A DNA stretch of 64,000 nucleotides from Paenibacillus phoenicis (lineage in GTDB: Bacteria > Bacillota > Bacilli > Paenibacillales > Paenibacillaceae), in contig NZ_JAYERP010000001.1 in NCBI RefSeq assembly GCF_034718895.1, positions 4,473,001 through 4,537,000 on the forward strand. Reading direction: 5' to 3'. Both the position numbers and the translations under genes were made by a program. Shown here piece by piece: positions 22,889-32,764 of the stretch (the first letter of the stretch is position 1; each line of letters opens with the position of its first letter). Below the pieces are notes generated by a model. The model did not search any database, was not told the origin of the DNA, and worked only from the letters and a program-made list of their open reading frames with translations.

Positions 22889-24751
22889 ATGCGGACGATC
22901 CGGCTTACAATGGCACAAGCGTTGTTAAGGTTTCTGGACAATCAATACGTATCCGTCGACGGTGTCGAGACGAAGTTCGTGGCTGGGGTCATGGGCATCT
23001 TTGGCCATGGCAATGTAACGGGCATCGGGGAGGCGCTGGAACGAAGCCCAGGCAAGCTAGTATACGTGCAAGGCAAGAACGAGCAAGGCATGGCCCATGC
23101 GGCGATCGCGTTTGCGAAGCAATCGCGGCGCCGGCGCATCTACGCGTGCACGACCTCGATAGGTCCTGGCGCGCTGAACATGGTGACCGCAGCCGGGACG
23201 GCAACGGTCAATCGTATCCCGCTGCTGCTATTGCCCGGCGACAACTTCGCCTCACGGCAGCCTGATCCGGTGCTGCAGCAACTGGAAGCCGGCCACGACT
23301 ACACGATCGCGGCGACGGATTGCTTCAAGCCGGTAAGCAAGTATTGGGATCGCATCGTTCGTCCGGAGCAGTTGATGACCGCAGCGCTGAACGCGATGCG
23401 CGTGCTGACGGACCCGGCAGAGACGGGGGCGGTGACGCTTGCGCTTCCGCAGGATGTTCAGGCAGAGGCTTATGATTACCCGGAGGCGTTTTTTGACAAG
23501 CGGGTGCATGTCATTGAGCGGCATCGTCCGTCTGAGGAGGCGCTCCGTCGGGCGGCGGAAGCCATCTCAGCCAAGCGCCGTCCGATCATCGTTGCAGGCG
23601 GCGGCGTGCGTTATTCCGGGGCGGAGGCTGAGCTGGCGGCATTCGCCGAGCGCTTTGGCATTCCGGTGGCGGAGACGCAGGCGGGCAAAGGCGTCCTGCC
23701 TTGGAACCATCCGCTTAACGTCGGCGGCATTGGAGTCACCGGCGGCCTCGCGGCGAATCGGCTCGCCCATCAGGCCGATCTCGTCATCGGCGTCGGTACG
23801 CGGTATTCCGACTTTACGACCGCATCCAAGTCGGCGTACCGGGAAGACGCGCTGTTTGTGAATGTGAACGTCAGCCGGCTGGACGGCGTCAAGCTGGACG
23901 GGATCCCGCTTGCGGGAGATGCGAAGGCAACGCTGCCGGCGCTTGCGGAAATTTTGGCGGCGGCGGGGTATGCGTCAGCTTACGGCGAAACGGAGATCGA
24001 AGCGCTCAAGGCCGAGTGGGATCGGGAGGTCGACCGGTTATATGGGCTGGAACGCGAAGACGGGCTTGCGCAGACACGTGCGCTTGGGGTGATCAATAAG
24101 ACGATCGGCGACGAAGCGGTTATCGTATGCGCAGCGGGCAGTCTGCCCGGCGACCTGCAGCGGCTGTGGCGGACGTCCCGGCCGGATACCTACCATATGG
24201 AATACGGCTTCTCCTGTATGGGCTATGAAGTGAGCGGCGCCTTTGGGGTCTCGCTGGCGGCGCCGCAGCGGGACGTATACGCCTTGGTCGGGGACGGCAG
24301 CTATTTGATGCTTCACTCCGAGCTGCTCACCAGCTTGCAGGAAGGCCGTAAAATCACGGTCCTGCTGTTTAATAACCACGGCTTCCAATGCATTCACAAC
24401 TTGCAACGCGAGCATGGAAGCGACGGATTTGGCAACGAATTCCGTTATCGGGAGGCCGGCACAGGCCGCTACACGGGCGAGGTGCTTCCCATCGACTTCG
24501 CCGCGCACGCCCGCAGTCTTGGTGCAGCTTCGTATAAGGCAGCGAACACGGAGGAGCTGCGCGAGGCGCTTCGCCTGGCCCAGGCAGAGACGCGGACGAC
24601 GCTGATCGAGATCGCGGTGCTGCCGGGCACCAACACGGAGGGCTACGAGTCCTGGTGGAACGTCGGCGTCCCCGCCGTCTCGACGGGCGAGCGGGTTGTG
24701 AAGGCCCACGAAGCCATGAACGAGCGCATTCGGCAGGCAAGAGCTTATTAA
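22889..24751 (+). CDS. iolD: 3D-trihydroxycyclohexane-1,2-dione acylhydrolase
   Basis: A 620-residue ThDP-dependent enzyme that opens the ring of 3D-(3,5/4)-trihydroxycyclohexane-1,2-dione to 5-deoxy-glucuronate in inositol breakdown. The N-terminal pyrimidine domain (VYVQGKNEQGMAHAAIAFAK with the Glu), the central domain (RRPIIVAGGGVRYSGAEAEL) and the C-terminal ThDP domain (ALVGDGSYLMLHSELLTSLQ, followed by NNHGFQCIHN) are all intact. ATG 22889 follows GGGAGGG. It is the first gene of the iol operon. Confidence 0.96.
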   Translation: MRTIRLTMAQALLRFLDNQYVSVDGVETKFVAGVMGIFGHGNVTGIGEALERSPGKLVYVQGKNEQGMAHAAIAFAKQSRRRRIYACTTSIGPGALNMVTAAGTATVNRIPLLLLPGDNFASRQPDPVLQQLEAGHDYTIAATDCFKPVSKYWDRIVRPEQLMTAALNAMRVLTDPAETGAVTLALPQDVQAEAYDYPEAFFDKRVHVIERHRPSEEALRRAAEAISAKRRPIIVAGGGVRYSGAEAELAAFAERFGIPVAETQAGKGVLPWNHPLNVGGIGVTGGLAANRLAHQADLVIGVGTRYSDFTTASKSAYREDALFVNVNVSRLDGVKLDGIPLAGDAKATLPALAEILAAAGYASAYGETEIEALKAEWDREVDRLYGLEREDGLAQTRALGVINKTIGDEAVIVCAAGSLPGDLQRLWRTSRPDTYHMEYGFSCMGYEVSGAFGVSLAAPQRDVYALVGDGSYLMLHSELLTSLQEGRKITVLLFNNHGFQCIHNLQREHGSDGFGNEFRYREAGTGRYTGEVLPIDFAAHARSLGAASYKAANTEELREALRLAQAETRTTLIEIAVLPGTNTEGYESWWNVGVPAVSTGERVVKAHEAMNERIRQARAY

Positions 24752-24779
24752 TCGAAACCGGCAACGGGGAGGGATGAGG

Positions 24780-25697
24780 ATGGGAGGTTTTTCTTTTCGC
24801 TTAGGGGCGCATCCGATTAATTGGGTGGGGGAAGACGTCAAGGAGCATGGAGCGGACACGACGTACGAACAAATCCTGGATGATATCCAAGCGCTGGGCT
24901 TGACGGGAACGGAGATGGGGAGAAAATATCCAACCGAGATCGGCGTGCTGAAGCAGGAGTTGTCCAAACGCGGCATCCAACTGGTCTCGCAATGGAAGTC
25001 GGTGCTCTTCTCTGATCCGGCTTATCGGGAGCAGGAACTGGAGGCATACCGGAAGCATGTAAAGTTTCTGAAAGAGATGGGGGCTGAGGTGATAAGCACG
25101 TGCGAAGTTGGCGGTTCACTGCACTTTGATCCGCGACGAACGCCAAACGAGCGGAACGTTATTCCTTTGGACGATGCGGGATGGAGCAGCTTGGCTGAAG
25201 GTCTTAACGCTGCCGGCCGCATCGCCCGCGAGTACGGGCTGAAGCTGACCTACCACCACCATGGCGGCACGGTCATCGAAGGGCCCGATGAGATCGACAA
25301 GCTGATGGAGCTGACCGATCCGGAATCGGTGTGGCTGCTGTTTGATACCGGGCACGCGCTGTACGGCGGGGCGGACCCGCTGACAGTGCTCCGCAAGCAT
25401 TACGACCGCATCGCCTACGTTCATCTGAAGGACGTGCGCGACGACAGGCTGCGTAAGCTAAAAGAAGCCGGCTCCGACTTCATCACCTGCATTCGTGAAG
25501 GCGTATTCACGGTTCCGGGCGACGGCTGCATCGATTTTGGGACGATCATCGCTGAGCTGGTCAGCCGCGGTTACAGCGGTTGGGCCATGCTTGAGGGCGA
25601 GCAGGATCCGGCGGAGCATCCGCCGCGGGAATATGCAGCGAAGGCGCTTGCCTATCTGCACTCGCTGATTCCGACTGAAGGAGGGGACCCTTCATGA
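24780..25697 (+). CDS. iolE: myo-Inosose-2 dehydratase
   Basis: A 305-residue TIM-barrel (xylose-isomerase-like) enzyme that dehydrates 2-keto-myo-inositol. Motifs: RLGAHPINWVGEDVKEHGAD, GLTGTEMGRKYP, LTYHHHGGTVIEGPDEIDKL, LLFDTGHALYGG, IAYVHLKDVRDDRL and GVFTVPGDGCIDFG, covering the metal ligands. ATG 24780 is chosen because GGGGAGGG (24765-24772) is too close to the ATG at 24774. It overlaps iolC by 4 bp (ATGA), indicating translational coupling. Confidence 0.95.
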   Translation: MGGFSFRLGAHPINWVGEDVKEHGADTTYEQILDDIQALGLTGTEMGRKYPTEIGVLKQELSKRGIQLVSQWKSVLFSDPAYREQELEAYRKHVKFLKEMGAEVISTCEVGGSLHFDPRRTPNERNVIPLDDAGWSSLAEGLNAAGRIAREYGLKLTYHHHGGTVIEGPDEIDKLMELTDPESVWLLFDTGHALYGGADPLTVLRKHYDRIAYVHLKDVRDDRLRKLKEAGSDFITCIREGVFTVPGDGCIDFGTIIAELVSRGYSGWAMLEGEQDPAEHPPREYAAKALAYLHSLIPTEGGDPS

Positions 25698-26710
25698 CAA
25701 CGTTGGTTTCGCTGTTCCCGGAGAACCGGAGGTTTGACCTCACGGCGCTTGGACGGCTATGTATTGACCTTAACGCGAACGAAATTAACCGCCCGATGGA
25801 GCAGACGGTGACGTTCACCAAGTATGTTGGGGGTTCGCCCGCGAATATTGCCATCGGCATGAGCCGGCTTGGCCGGCGCGTCGCCTTCATCGGTAAATTG
25901 GCCGACGATCAGATGGGCCGATTTATTCGAACGTACCTGCGCGATAACGGCATCGACGACAGCGGCGTCTCGACGGACCACACCGGCGCGGTCACCGGGC
26001 TTGCGTTCACGGAAATCAAGAGCCCTACGGATTGCAGCATCCTGATGTATCGGGATAATGTGGCCGATCTGAAGCTTGGCCCGCTGGAGGTGAATGAATC
26101 GCTGATTGCGGAGAGCAGAGCGCTCTTGATCTCGGGTACAGCACTGGCCGCAAGTCCGTCTCGGGAGGCGGTATTCGTCGCCCTGGAGTATGCCCGGGCT
26201 CACGGGACTCCGGTCGCTTTTGATATCGACTATCGGCCTTATACCTGGAAATCGCCGGAGGAAACGGCGGTGTACTGCCACCTTGTAGCGGAGAAAAGCG
26301 ACATCATCCTCGGGACGCGCGAGGAATTCGACAGCATGGAGCGATTCGAGCAGAATTCCGACCGCAGTGACCGGTACACCGCTGCCAAGTGGTTCGATCG
26401 CGGTGCGAAGCTCGTCGTCATCAAGCATGGCAAGGAGGGGTCCATCGCCTATACGGAGGATGGCCTGGAGCATCGCGCTCCGTCGTATCCAGCAAAGGTC
26501 ATCAAGACGTTTGGGGCCGGCGATGCCTATGCTTCCGGCTTCCTTCACGGACTAATGTCCGGGTGGGATGTCGCCCGGAGCATGGCTTTTGGCGGGGCGG
26601 CAGCAAGTATTGTGATTTCGAGTCACAGCTGTTCGGACGCGATGCCCACTGCCAAAGCGGTGGAGGACTATATTCAGCGCTGCGAGCGCGGGGAGATTAC
26701 AGCCGGTTAA
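25694..26710 (+). CDS. iolC: 5-Dehydro-2-deoxygluconokinase
   Basis: A 338-residue PfkB/ribokinase-family kinase that phosphorylates 2-deoxy-5-keto-gluconate. It shows LGRLCIDLNANE, the KYVGGSPANIAIGMSRLG substrate motif and the C-terminal KTFGAGDAYASGFLHGLMSG with the catalytic Asp in GAGD. Its start overlaps the iolE stop, and GAAGGAGGGG lies upstream. In contrast to some IolC proteins it lacks a fused C-terminal DUF2090 aldolase-like domain. No iolJ aldolase gene is seen in the window. Confidence 0.95.
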   Translation: MTTLVSLFPENRRFDLTALGRLCIDLNANEINRPMEQTVTFTKYVGGSPANIAIGMSRLGRRVAFIGKLADDQMGRFIRTYLRDNGIDDSGVSTDHTGAVTGLAFTEIKSPTDCSILMYRDNVADLKLGPLEVNESLIAESRALLISGTALAASPSREAVFVALEYARAHGTPVAFDIDYRPYTWKSPEETAVYCHLVAEKSDIILGTREEFDSMERFEQNSDRSDRYTAAKWFDRGAKLVVIKHGKEGSIAYTEDGLEHRAPSYPAKVIKTFGAGDAYASGFLHGLMSGWDVARSMAFGGAAASIVISSHSCSDAMPTAKAVEDYIQRCERGEITAG

Positions 26711-26758
26711 CTTGAGAGGCAAGTGGGCCGGCCTATAGAAACGGGGAGAACATGCGCT

Positions 26759-28210
26759 ATGAACTCAACGACGCTAAACAACTGGATCGGCGGACAATGG
26801 GTTAAGTCCGCATCCGAACTAACGGAGGATGTCTACAACCCGGCAACAGGCGAAGTATTGGCGAAGGTGCCGTTGTCTACGCAGGCTGAGGTGGATCAGG
26901 CGGTTTCGGCTGCGGCCGAAGCTTTTACCGCATGGAGCCGGACACCGGTTCCGCGCCGTGCACGGGTGTTGTTTAAGTACCAGCAGCTGCTTGTGGAGCA
27001 TTGGGATGAATTAGCCCGCCTGATTACGCAAGAGAACGGCAAAAGCTTTAACGAGGCGCACGGCGAGGTGCTGCGCGGCATCGAATGCGTCGAATTCGCC
27101 GCAGGCGTACCTTCGCTGATGATGGGGAAGCAGCTGCCGGATATTGCCTCGAACCTGGAATCCGGCATGTACCGCTACCCGCTCGGAGTTGTCAGTGGCA
27201 TCACGCCGTTTAATTTTCCGATGATGGTGCCTTGCTGGATGTTCCCGCTGGCGATTGCGTGCGGCAATACGTTTGTGCTCAAGCCGTCCGAGCGGACGCC
27301 GCTGCTGGCGAACCGGCTGGCTGAACTGTTCCATGAGGCTGGCCTGCCGCCTGGCGTGCTGAACGTCGTACACGGTGCGCATGATATTGTAAACGGCTTG
27401 CTGCAGCATCCCGGCGTCAAGGCGATCTCGTTTGTTGGCTCACAACCGGTGGCGGAATACGTGTACAAGACCGGTGCGGCCAACGGCAAACGCGTTCAGG
27501 CATTGGCTGGGGCCAAAAACTATACGATCGTAATGCCGGACGCGGATCTTGACCTTGCCGTCAAGGAGATTATCAGCGCGGCGTTTGGCTCTGCTGGCGA
27601 GCGCTGCATGGCTTGCGCCGTTGTCGTTGCCGTTGGCGACATCGCGGACGAACTTGTCGCCAGACTGTCTGAAGCTGCGGACAGGATCAAGATCGGCAAC
27701 GGTCTCGACGAAGGCGTGCTCCTTGGCCCGGTTATCCGGCAGTCGCACAAGGAACGGACGATTCGCTACATCGAAAGCGGCATTACCGAAGGCGCCGTGC
27801 TCGTTCGGGATGGCCGCGAAGATGCGGCGGCAAGCGGCGAAGGCTTTTTCCTCGGGCCAACGATCTTTGATCAGGTGAATGGCGAGATGGCGATCGGCAG
27901 AGATGAGATTTTTGCGCCGGTGTTGTCGGTCATGCGGGCGAAGACGTTGGAGGAAGCGATCGAACTCGCCAACCGCTCGGAATTCGCGAACGGGGCTTGT
28001 CTGTTCACGAGCAGCGGCGCCAACGTTCGGACCTTCCGGGAGACCATTGACGCTGGGATGCTGGGCATTAATTTGGGCGTGCCTGCACCAATGGCGTTCT
28101 TCCCGTTCTCCGGTTACAAGAAGTCGTTCTACGGCGACTTGCATGCGAACGGCACAGACGGGGTCGAATTTTATACGCGCAAAAAAATGGTGACCGCTCG
28201 CTGGTTGTAA
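26759..28210 (+). CDS. iolA: Methylmalonate-semialdehyde dehydrogenase (CoA-acylating)
   Basis: A 483-residue aldehyde dehydrogenase that converts malonate semialdehyde to acetyl-CoA (and methylmalonate semialdehyde to propionyl-CoA). The NAD-binding and catalytic segments are clear: [45 protein letters not shown] and [14 protein letters not shown] with the catalytic Cys. The ATG at 26759 follows GGGGAGAA. Its length matches the MmsA/IolA family (about 485-487). It completes the pathway from deoxy-keto-gluconate products. Confidence 0.95.
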   Translation: MNSTTLNNWIGGQWVKSASELTEDVYNPATGEVLAKVPLSTQAEVDQAVSAAAEAFTAWSRTPVPRRARVLFKYQQLLVEHWDELARLITQENGKSFNEAHGEVLRGIECVEFAAGVPSLMMGKQLPDIASNLESGMYRYPLGVVSGITPFNFPMMVPCWMFPLAIACGNTFVLKPSERTPLLANRLAELFHEAGLPPGVLNVVHGAHDIVNGLLQHPGVKAISFVGSQPVAEYVYKTGAANGKRVQALAGAKNYTIVMPDADLDLAVKEIISAAFGSAGERCMACAVVVAVGDIADELVARLSEAADRIKIGNGLDEGVLLGPVIRQSHKERTIRYIESGITEGAVLVRDGREDAAASGEGFFLGPTIFDQVNGEMAIGRDEIFAPVLSVMRAKTLEEAIELANRSEFANGACLFTSSGANVRTFRETIDAGMLGINLGVPAPMAFFPFSGYKKSFYGDLHANGTDGVEFYTRKKMVTARWL

Positions 28211-28239
28211 CCAAGCTGAAGTTAAGTGGGAGGAACGAC

Positions 28240-29289
28240 ATGGATAAATTAAGAATCGGCGTCATCGGCGCCGGGAGAATCGGCAAAATTCACGTGGGTA
28301 ATCTCAAAAGACTGCCGCAAGCAGAGGTCATCGCGATCAGCGACTTGTATGCGGACGCCGAATTGGAGAAGTGGGCACGGGAGAGGGAGATTCCGCTCGT
28401 CACGAACGACAGCGACGCGATGATTCATCATCCCGACATCGATGCGGTATTCATCTGCTCGTCCACAGACAGCCATGTTCCGCTCATCAAGAGCGCTGCG
28501 AGAAACGGTAAGCATATTTTTTGTGAAAAGCCAATCAGCATGGATATCCGTCAGACGGAGGAGGCGCTGGAGGAGGTGCGCCGTGCCGGCGTGAAGCTGC
28601 AGGTGGGCTTCAACCGCCGGTTCGATCACAATTTCCGCCGCGTCCGCGAGCATGTCGAGTCGGGGGCAATCGGTGACGTACATCTTATTAAAATTACGTC
28701 CCGCGATCCGAGTCCACCTCCGGAAGCCTACATCGCGGTATCCGGCGGCATCTTCATGGACATGATGATCCATGACTTCGACATGGCGCGCTATTTGTCC
28801 GGCAGCGAGGTGGTGGAAGTGTCCGCGCACGGCGGGGTGCTGATCGATCCCGCTTTTGCGAAATACGACGATGTGGATACGGCGATCGTGACGCTGCGCT
28901 TTGCTAACGGCGCGTTGGGCGTGATCGATTGCAGCCGTCAAGCGGCGTACGGTTATGACCAGCGTGCGGAAGCGTTTGGCTCGCTTGGCGCGGCATACGC
29001 CGACAACGACTACGCCAACACGGTGGAGCTTAGCACGTCGTCAGGCGTGCAGAGCGATAAGCCGTTATACTTCTTCCTCGAGCGCTATAACGAGGCGTAC
29101 ATCCTGGAGACGCAGCAATTTATTGACTGCGTGTTAAGCGGCACACCGGTTCCGGTTGACGGTGAGGACGGCTTGCAGGCGGAGCGGATCGCTCGGGCAG
29201 CGAAGCTGTCGCTTCAGGAACGGCGGATCGTCAAGCTGTCAGAGCTGGATGTGGCCGGATCGATCCATGCTGAACGCGAAGGGAGATGA
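28240..29289 (+). CDS. iolG: Inositol 2-dehydrogenase (Gfo/Idh/MocA family)
   Basis: A 349-residue NAD-dependent dehydrogenase that oxidises myo-inositol to 2-inosose, the first step of the pathway. The Rossmann motif GVIGAGRIGKIHVGN, the conserved GKHIFCEKPISMD with the catalytic Lys, LQVGFNRRFDHNF and GGIFMDMMIHDFDMARYLSG (Asp-His dyad region) are present. GTGGGAGG precedes ATG 28240. A scyllo-inositol or other polyol activity is possible for Gfo/Idh paralogs, but operon context favours IolG. Confidence 0.93.
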   Translation: MDKLRIGVIGAGRIGKIHVGNLKRLPQAEVIAISDLYADAELEKWAREREIPLVTNDSDAMIHHPDIDAVFICSSTDSHVPLIKSAARNGKHIFCEKPISMDIRQTEEALEEVRRAGVKLQVGFNRRFDHNFRRVREHVESGAIGDVHLIKITSRDPSPPPEAYIAVSGGIFMDMMIHDFDMARYLSGSEVVEVSAHGGVLIDPAFAKYDDVDTAIVTLRFANGALGVIDCSRQAAYGYDQRAEAFGSLGAAYADNDYANTVELSTSSGVQSDKPLYFFLERYNEAYILETQQFIDCVLSGTPVPVDGEDGLQAERIARAAKLSLQERRIVKLSELDVAGSIHAEREGR

Positions 29290-29293
29290 GAAA

Positions 29294-30130
29294 ATGCCAA
29301 ATCTAATCGTTCGTCCTGACAAGGGAGCGTCGGGCGAGCTCCCGCTGCTGTCGGTGACGCCGGAATCCGCCGGTTGGAGCTATGTAGGCTTTGACGTGTA
29401 CCGGCTGAAGCCTGGGGAGAAAATCGAACGGAGTACAGAGGATCGGGAATACTGCCTGGTGATTTTGGAAGGGAAGGCCCACGTATCAACGGCAGAGACC
29501 CGGTGGGAGGCGGTTGGCGAGCGGATGAGCGTATTTGAACGCATTCCCCCGTATGCGGTCTATGTGCCGGGCGGCAATCGGTACGAAATTGAAGCGGTGA
29601 CCGAGTTGGAGCTGGCGGTCTGCCATGCGCCGGATCGGAATGGCGGCCATCCGGCTCGCCTGATCGGGCCAGAGGATATGGACAGCGAAGTCCGGGGAGA
29701 AGGGGTGACGCAGCGATATATTCACCATATTTTACCGGAACAGAAGCCTGCGGACAGCTTGCTCGTTGTCGAGGTGTTTACGCCTCCGGGGCATTGGTCC
29801 AGCTATCCCCCGCACAAGCATGATCAGGATGCCCTGCCCGATGAAGCGTTTCTGGAGGAGACATATTATTACCGGGTGAACCCGCCGCAAGGTTTTGCCG
29901 TTCAGCGCGTGTATACGGACGACGGCTCGCTTGATTCAACGCTGGCGATAAAGGATGGGGAGACGGTGCTCGTGCCAAAGGGCTATCATCCGGTGTCTGC
30001 GCCTCCGGGTTACGACGTCTATTATCTCAACGTCATGGCCGGTCCCGTCCGCACCTGGAAGATCCGCAACGACCCGGACCACGCATGGACGCTCGAACCG
30101 GCAGGCATGCGCAAGACTCAACCCGATTGA
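29294..30130 (+). CDS. iolB: 5-Deoxy-glucuronate isomerase
   Basis: A 278-residue bicupin enzyme isomerising 5-deoxy-glucuronate to 2-deoxy-5-keto-gluconate. Diagnostic stretches: WSYVGFDVYRLKPGE, the metal-binding HWSSYPPHKHDQDALPDEAF with EETYYYRVNPPQGFA, and LVPKGYHPVSAPPGYDVYYL. ATG 29294 follows GGGAGATGAG, 4 bp after iolG ends; the frame is open further upstream but that part is the shadow of iolG. It is the last enzyme gene before the regulator. Confidence 0.95.
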   Translation: MPNLIVRPDKGASGELPLLSVTPESAGWSYVGFDVYRLKPGEKIERSTEDREYCLVILEGKAHVSTAETRWEAVGERMSVFERIPPYAVYVPGGNRYEIEAVTELELAVCHAPDRNGGHPARLIGPEDMDSEVRGEGVTQRYIHHILPEQKPADSLLVVEVFTPPGHWSSYPPHKHDQDALPDEAFLEETYYYRVNPPQGFAVQRVYTDDGSLDSTLAIKDGETVLVPKGYHPVSAPPGYDVYYLNVMAGPVRTWKIRNDPDHAWTLEPAGMRKTQPD

Positions 30131-30131
30131 A

Positions 30132-30203
30132 CATTTGCAAAGGCAAATGAATCATCGGATAATAGCACAATAGAGAGCGGTAACGCTCGGACTACTATCC
30201 GAT
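30132..30203 (+). promoter_or_regulatory. Two hairpins between iolB and the lacI-type gene
   Basis: First hairpin: CATTTGC / GCAAATG (30132-30149), loop AAAG. Second: ATCGGATAATAG (30154-30165) / CTACTATCCGAT (30192-30203) with one mismatch, enclosing an inner GAGCG-GTAA-CGCTC stem (30175-30188). No T-run follows, so simple termination is unlikely. RNA processing, mRNA stability control or operator function are options. Confidence 0.5.
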
Positions 30204-30220
30204 AATGAATGAGGTTGTTT

Positions 30221-31249
30221 ATGAAAGGGACTACGATTTACGACGTTGCCAAGGAAGCGGGCGTGTCGATTGCGACCGTCTCCAACGTCATTAACGGCAA
30301 AGGCAACGTGGGCAAGAAGAAGCGGGAAGAAATCTTTAAGGTGATGGACCGACTTCAATACAAGCCAAGCGTCATCGCATCCGCTTTGATGGGGAAGAAG
30401 ACGTATACGCTGGGACTGCTGATTCCCGATGTGTCGAACCCGTTCTTCTCCGAAATCGCCCGGGCTGTGGAAGATATGGCCCATGAGGAAGGGTACAGCG
30501 TCATTGTATGCAGCACGGATAATAACGACGAACGCATCGAGAAATACATCAAGCTTCTGGAACAAAAAAGCGTGGATGGCCTGCTGATCGGCACCGGCGC
30601 TGAAAATGCCAACATTATTGCGCAACTGTCCGAAAATTCCGTTCCGATCGTGATGATCGCCCGGGAGACGCCGGATATCACTGTGCATCGTGTATTGACG
30701 GACGACTTTAAAGGCGGTTCGCTGGCGGCGGGTCATCTTCTACAGCTCGGGCACGAGAACGTTGCGATCTTGTTGGAGAACGCTAAGTTCAGCAGCAGTA
30801 AGGAGCGCGTGAGAGGGTTCCGATTTGCGCTGTTCGAGGCCGGCAAGACGCTGGACGACGAGCGGATTGTTGCCTGCCAATCCACGATCAAGGACGGCAA
30901 GCGGGCGACGACGATGCTGCTTCGCGGGCCCAATCCGCCGACAGCCATCTTCTGCTGCAACGATATGCTGGCGATCGGCGCGTTGCAGGCGGCTAGGGAA
31001 TGCGGCGTCCGCGTCCCGGAGCAGCTGTCGATCATCGGCTTCGACAACACGATTTTGTCAACAGTCACGAACCCGACGCTGACCACGATTGCCCAGCCAA
31101 CGGACGAAATGGCGAAGCTGGCCTTTGGCTTGCTTCTCTCTTCGCCGGACGAAGGGAGCGACGACATCAAACAACGAATCGTTATGGAACCCAAGCTGAT
31201 CGTCCGGGAATCCACGGGACCTGTACAACACGAAGCTGCCGGCCGTTGA
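30221..31249 (+). CDS. LacI-family regulator of the iol operon
   Basis: A 342-residue LacI/GalR protein. The N-terminal HTH is TIYDVAKEAGVSIATVSNVI with hinge YKPSVIASALM; the periplasmic-binding-like ligand domain follows (LGLLIPDVSNPFFSEIARAV; AIFCCNDMLAIGALQAAREC; IIGFDNTILSTVTNPTLTTI). ATG 30221 has GAGG at the right distance; an in-frame ATG at 30209 is less well placed. B. subtilis uses a DeoR-type IolR, so here the regulator type differs. CG-centred palindromes before iolD are its likely sites. Confidence 0.9.
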   Translation: MKGTTIYDVAKEAGVSIATVSNVINGKGNVGKKKREEIFKVMDRLQYKPSVIASALMGKKTYTLGLLIPDVSNPFFSEIARAVEDMAHEEGYSVIVCSTDNNDERIEKYIKLLEQKSVDGLLIGTGAENANIIAQLSENSVPIVMIARETPDITVHRVLTDDFKGGSLAAGHLLQLGHENVAILLENAKFSSSKERVRGFRFALFEAGKTLDDERIVACQSTIKDGKRATTMLLRGPNPPTAIFCCNDMLAIGALQAARECGVRVPEQLSIIGFDNTILSTVTNPTLTTIAQPTDEMAKLAFGLLLSSPDEGSDDIKQRIVMEPKLIVRESTGPVQHEAAGR

Positions 31250-31313
31250 GGCCGGCTCGCCGCATCGAACTGGCAGAAAGATTAGATGAACAACTGTCTA
31301 AATGATGGCAAAC

Positions 31314-31351
31314 GGGACGCAGGCGGGATAAACCCCGCAGCGTCCCTTTTT
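31314..31351 (+). terminator. Terminator of the iol operon
   Basis: Stem GGGACGC..GCGGG / CCCGC..GCGTCCC followed by TTTTT. Confidence 0.85.
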
Positions 31352-31366
31352 CGTTGTTCCGGTCGG

Positions 31367-32635
31367 TTAACGCCCTATACTCAGCGCTGCGTTGCGGCCG
31401 GCGGTATACCCCGTGGCGAAAGCAGCAGTAATGTTGTATCCGCCGGTATAGCCGTGTACGTCCAGAATTTCGCCGCAGAAATAAAGTCCTGGCATCAGCT
31501 TCGATTGCATTGTTTTAGGATCGATTTCCTTTATATTCACGCCGCCGCCCGTTACAAAAGCTTCTTCAATCGATAACGTACCGTAGACCCGAATCGGGAA
31601 ACGCTTAACCAACTGGGCGAATTGCAGCCACTTTTGCTTCGGAATGTGAGCGTAAGTCAGGTGAGGATCTAATTCGGCTTTTTGCAGCAGGATTGGGATG
31701 ATTTTCTCAGGCAAATACGCTCTTAATACGTTTTTAATTGATTTTTTGGGATCTTGTTCAGCAAGCTTCAGCGTTTCGTTGTAGACTTCATCCTTGCTTT
31801 TATCGGGAGTAAAGTCAACGGAAACTTCAATATTCCCCGTGCCGAACTGCTTTAGAGCTTTGACAACGAACTGACTGCACCGTAAAGCAATTGGTCCTGA
31901 AATCCCGAAGTGCGTAAACAGCATATCGCCATGATGCTCGATCAGCTTCTTCCCCTTAGGATTCCATACGGAAAGGGATACGTTTCTTAAGGACAGCCCT
32001 TGCAGCTCCTTGCTTTGAATAAAAGGTTCATTCGAAGTGAGCGGAACTTCTGTTGGAAAAAGTTCAGTAATCGTGTGGCCGGCTTTCTCTGCCCAGGCAT
32101 ATCCGTCACCGGTCGACCCGGTTTGCGGGACGGATTTCCCTCCAACAGCGACAATCACCGCATGGCTCTCCAGCACTTCTCCGGTTTTCAGCTTGACGCC
32201 GACGGTTCGACCATTGTCGTAAAGAACTTCCGCTACGGGGCTATTTACCCGGATTTGAACACCTTGGGAGCGTACTTTGTTGATCAGCGCATCTACCACG
32301 GTCTTGGCTTTATCGGAGACAGGGAACATCCTCCCGTTGTCTTCTTCTTTGAGCCTAATCCCGAGTCCTTCAAAGAAAGCGATAATATCCTTATTGCCGA
32401 ACGTGGTTAAAGCGCTGTAGAGGAAACGGCCGTTTCCGGGGATAAACTGGATGAGCTCGTCCAGCTCCTTGGCATTGGTGACATTACATCTTCCGCCGCC
32501 GGAGATGCCCAATTTACGTCCTAACTTGTCTCCCTTGTCCAATAAAAGAACTTTAGAACCCTGCTCACTTGACGCAATGGCGGCCATCAGCCCGGAGGGG
32601 CCGCCGCCGATGACGATGACATCTGCTTTTTTCAT
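31367..32635 (-). CDS. HI0933/BaiN-family FAD flavoprotein
   Basis: A 422-residue NAD(P)/FAD-dependent oxidoreductase of the HI0933/YhiN group. The FAD-binding start [20 protein letters not shown], then [21 protein letters not shown], is diagnostic, as are [16 protein letters not shown] and the C-terminal [20 protein letters not shown]. These proteins are widespread in Firmicutes, including BaiN bile-acid enzymes, but their normal substrate is unknown. The gene converges on the iol operon terminator. Confidence 0.9.
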   Translation of the reverse strand: MKKADVIVIGGGPSGLMAAIASSEQGSKVLLLDKGDKLGRKLGISGGGRCNVTNAKELDELIQFIPGNGRFLYSALTTFGNKDIIAFFEGLGIRLKEEDNGRMFPVSDKAKTVVDALINKVRSQGVQIRVNSPVAEVLYDNGRTVGVKLKTGEVLESHAVIVAVGGKSVPQTGSTGDGYAWAEKAGHTITELFPTEVPLTSNEPFIQSKELQGLSLRNVSLSVWNPKGKKLIEHHGDMLFTHFGISGPIALRCSQFVVKALKQFGTGNIEVSVDFTPDKSKDEVYNETLKLAEQDPKKSIKNVLRAYLPEKIIPILLQKAELDPHLTYAHIPKQKWLQFAQLVKRFPIRVYGTLSIEEAFVTGGGVNIKEIDPKTMQSKLMPGLYFCGEILDVHGYTGGYNITAAFATGYTAGRNAALSIGR

Positions 32636-32764
32636 GTAATATCCTCTCTATTTGTACTATTCTTACTATTTTATAAACCATGAATTATTGTAAAACTTTG
32701 TCGGCTATGATTTAATCGAAACTAGAGTCGTATTTTTGTATTCTTCCGCCAGAGGAGGGAGAAC

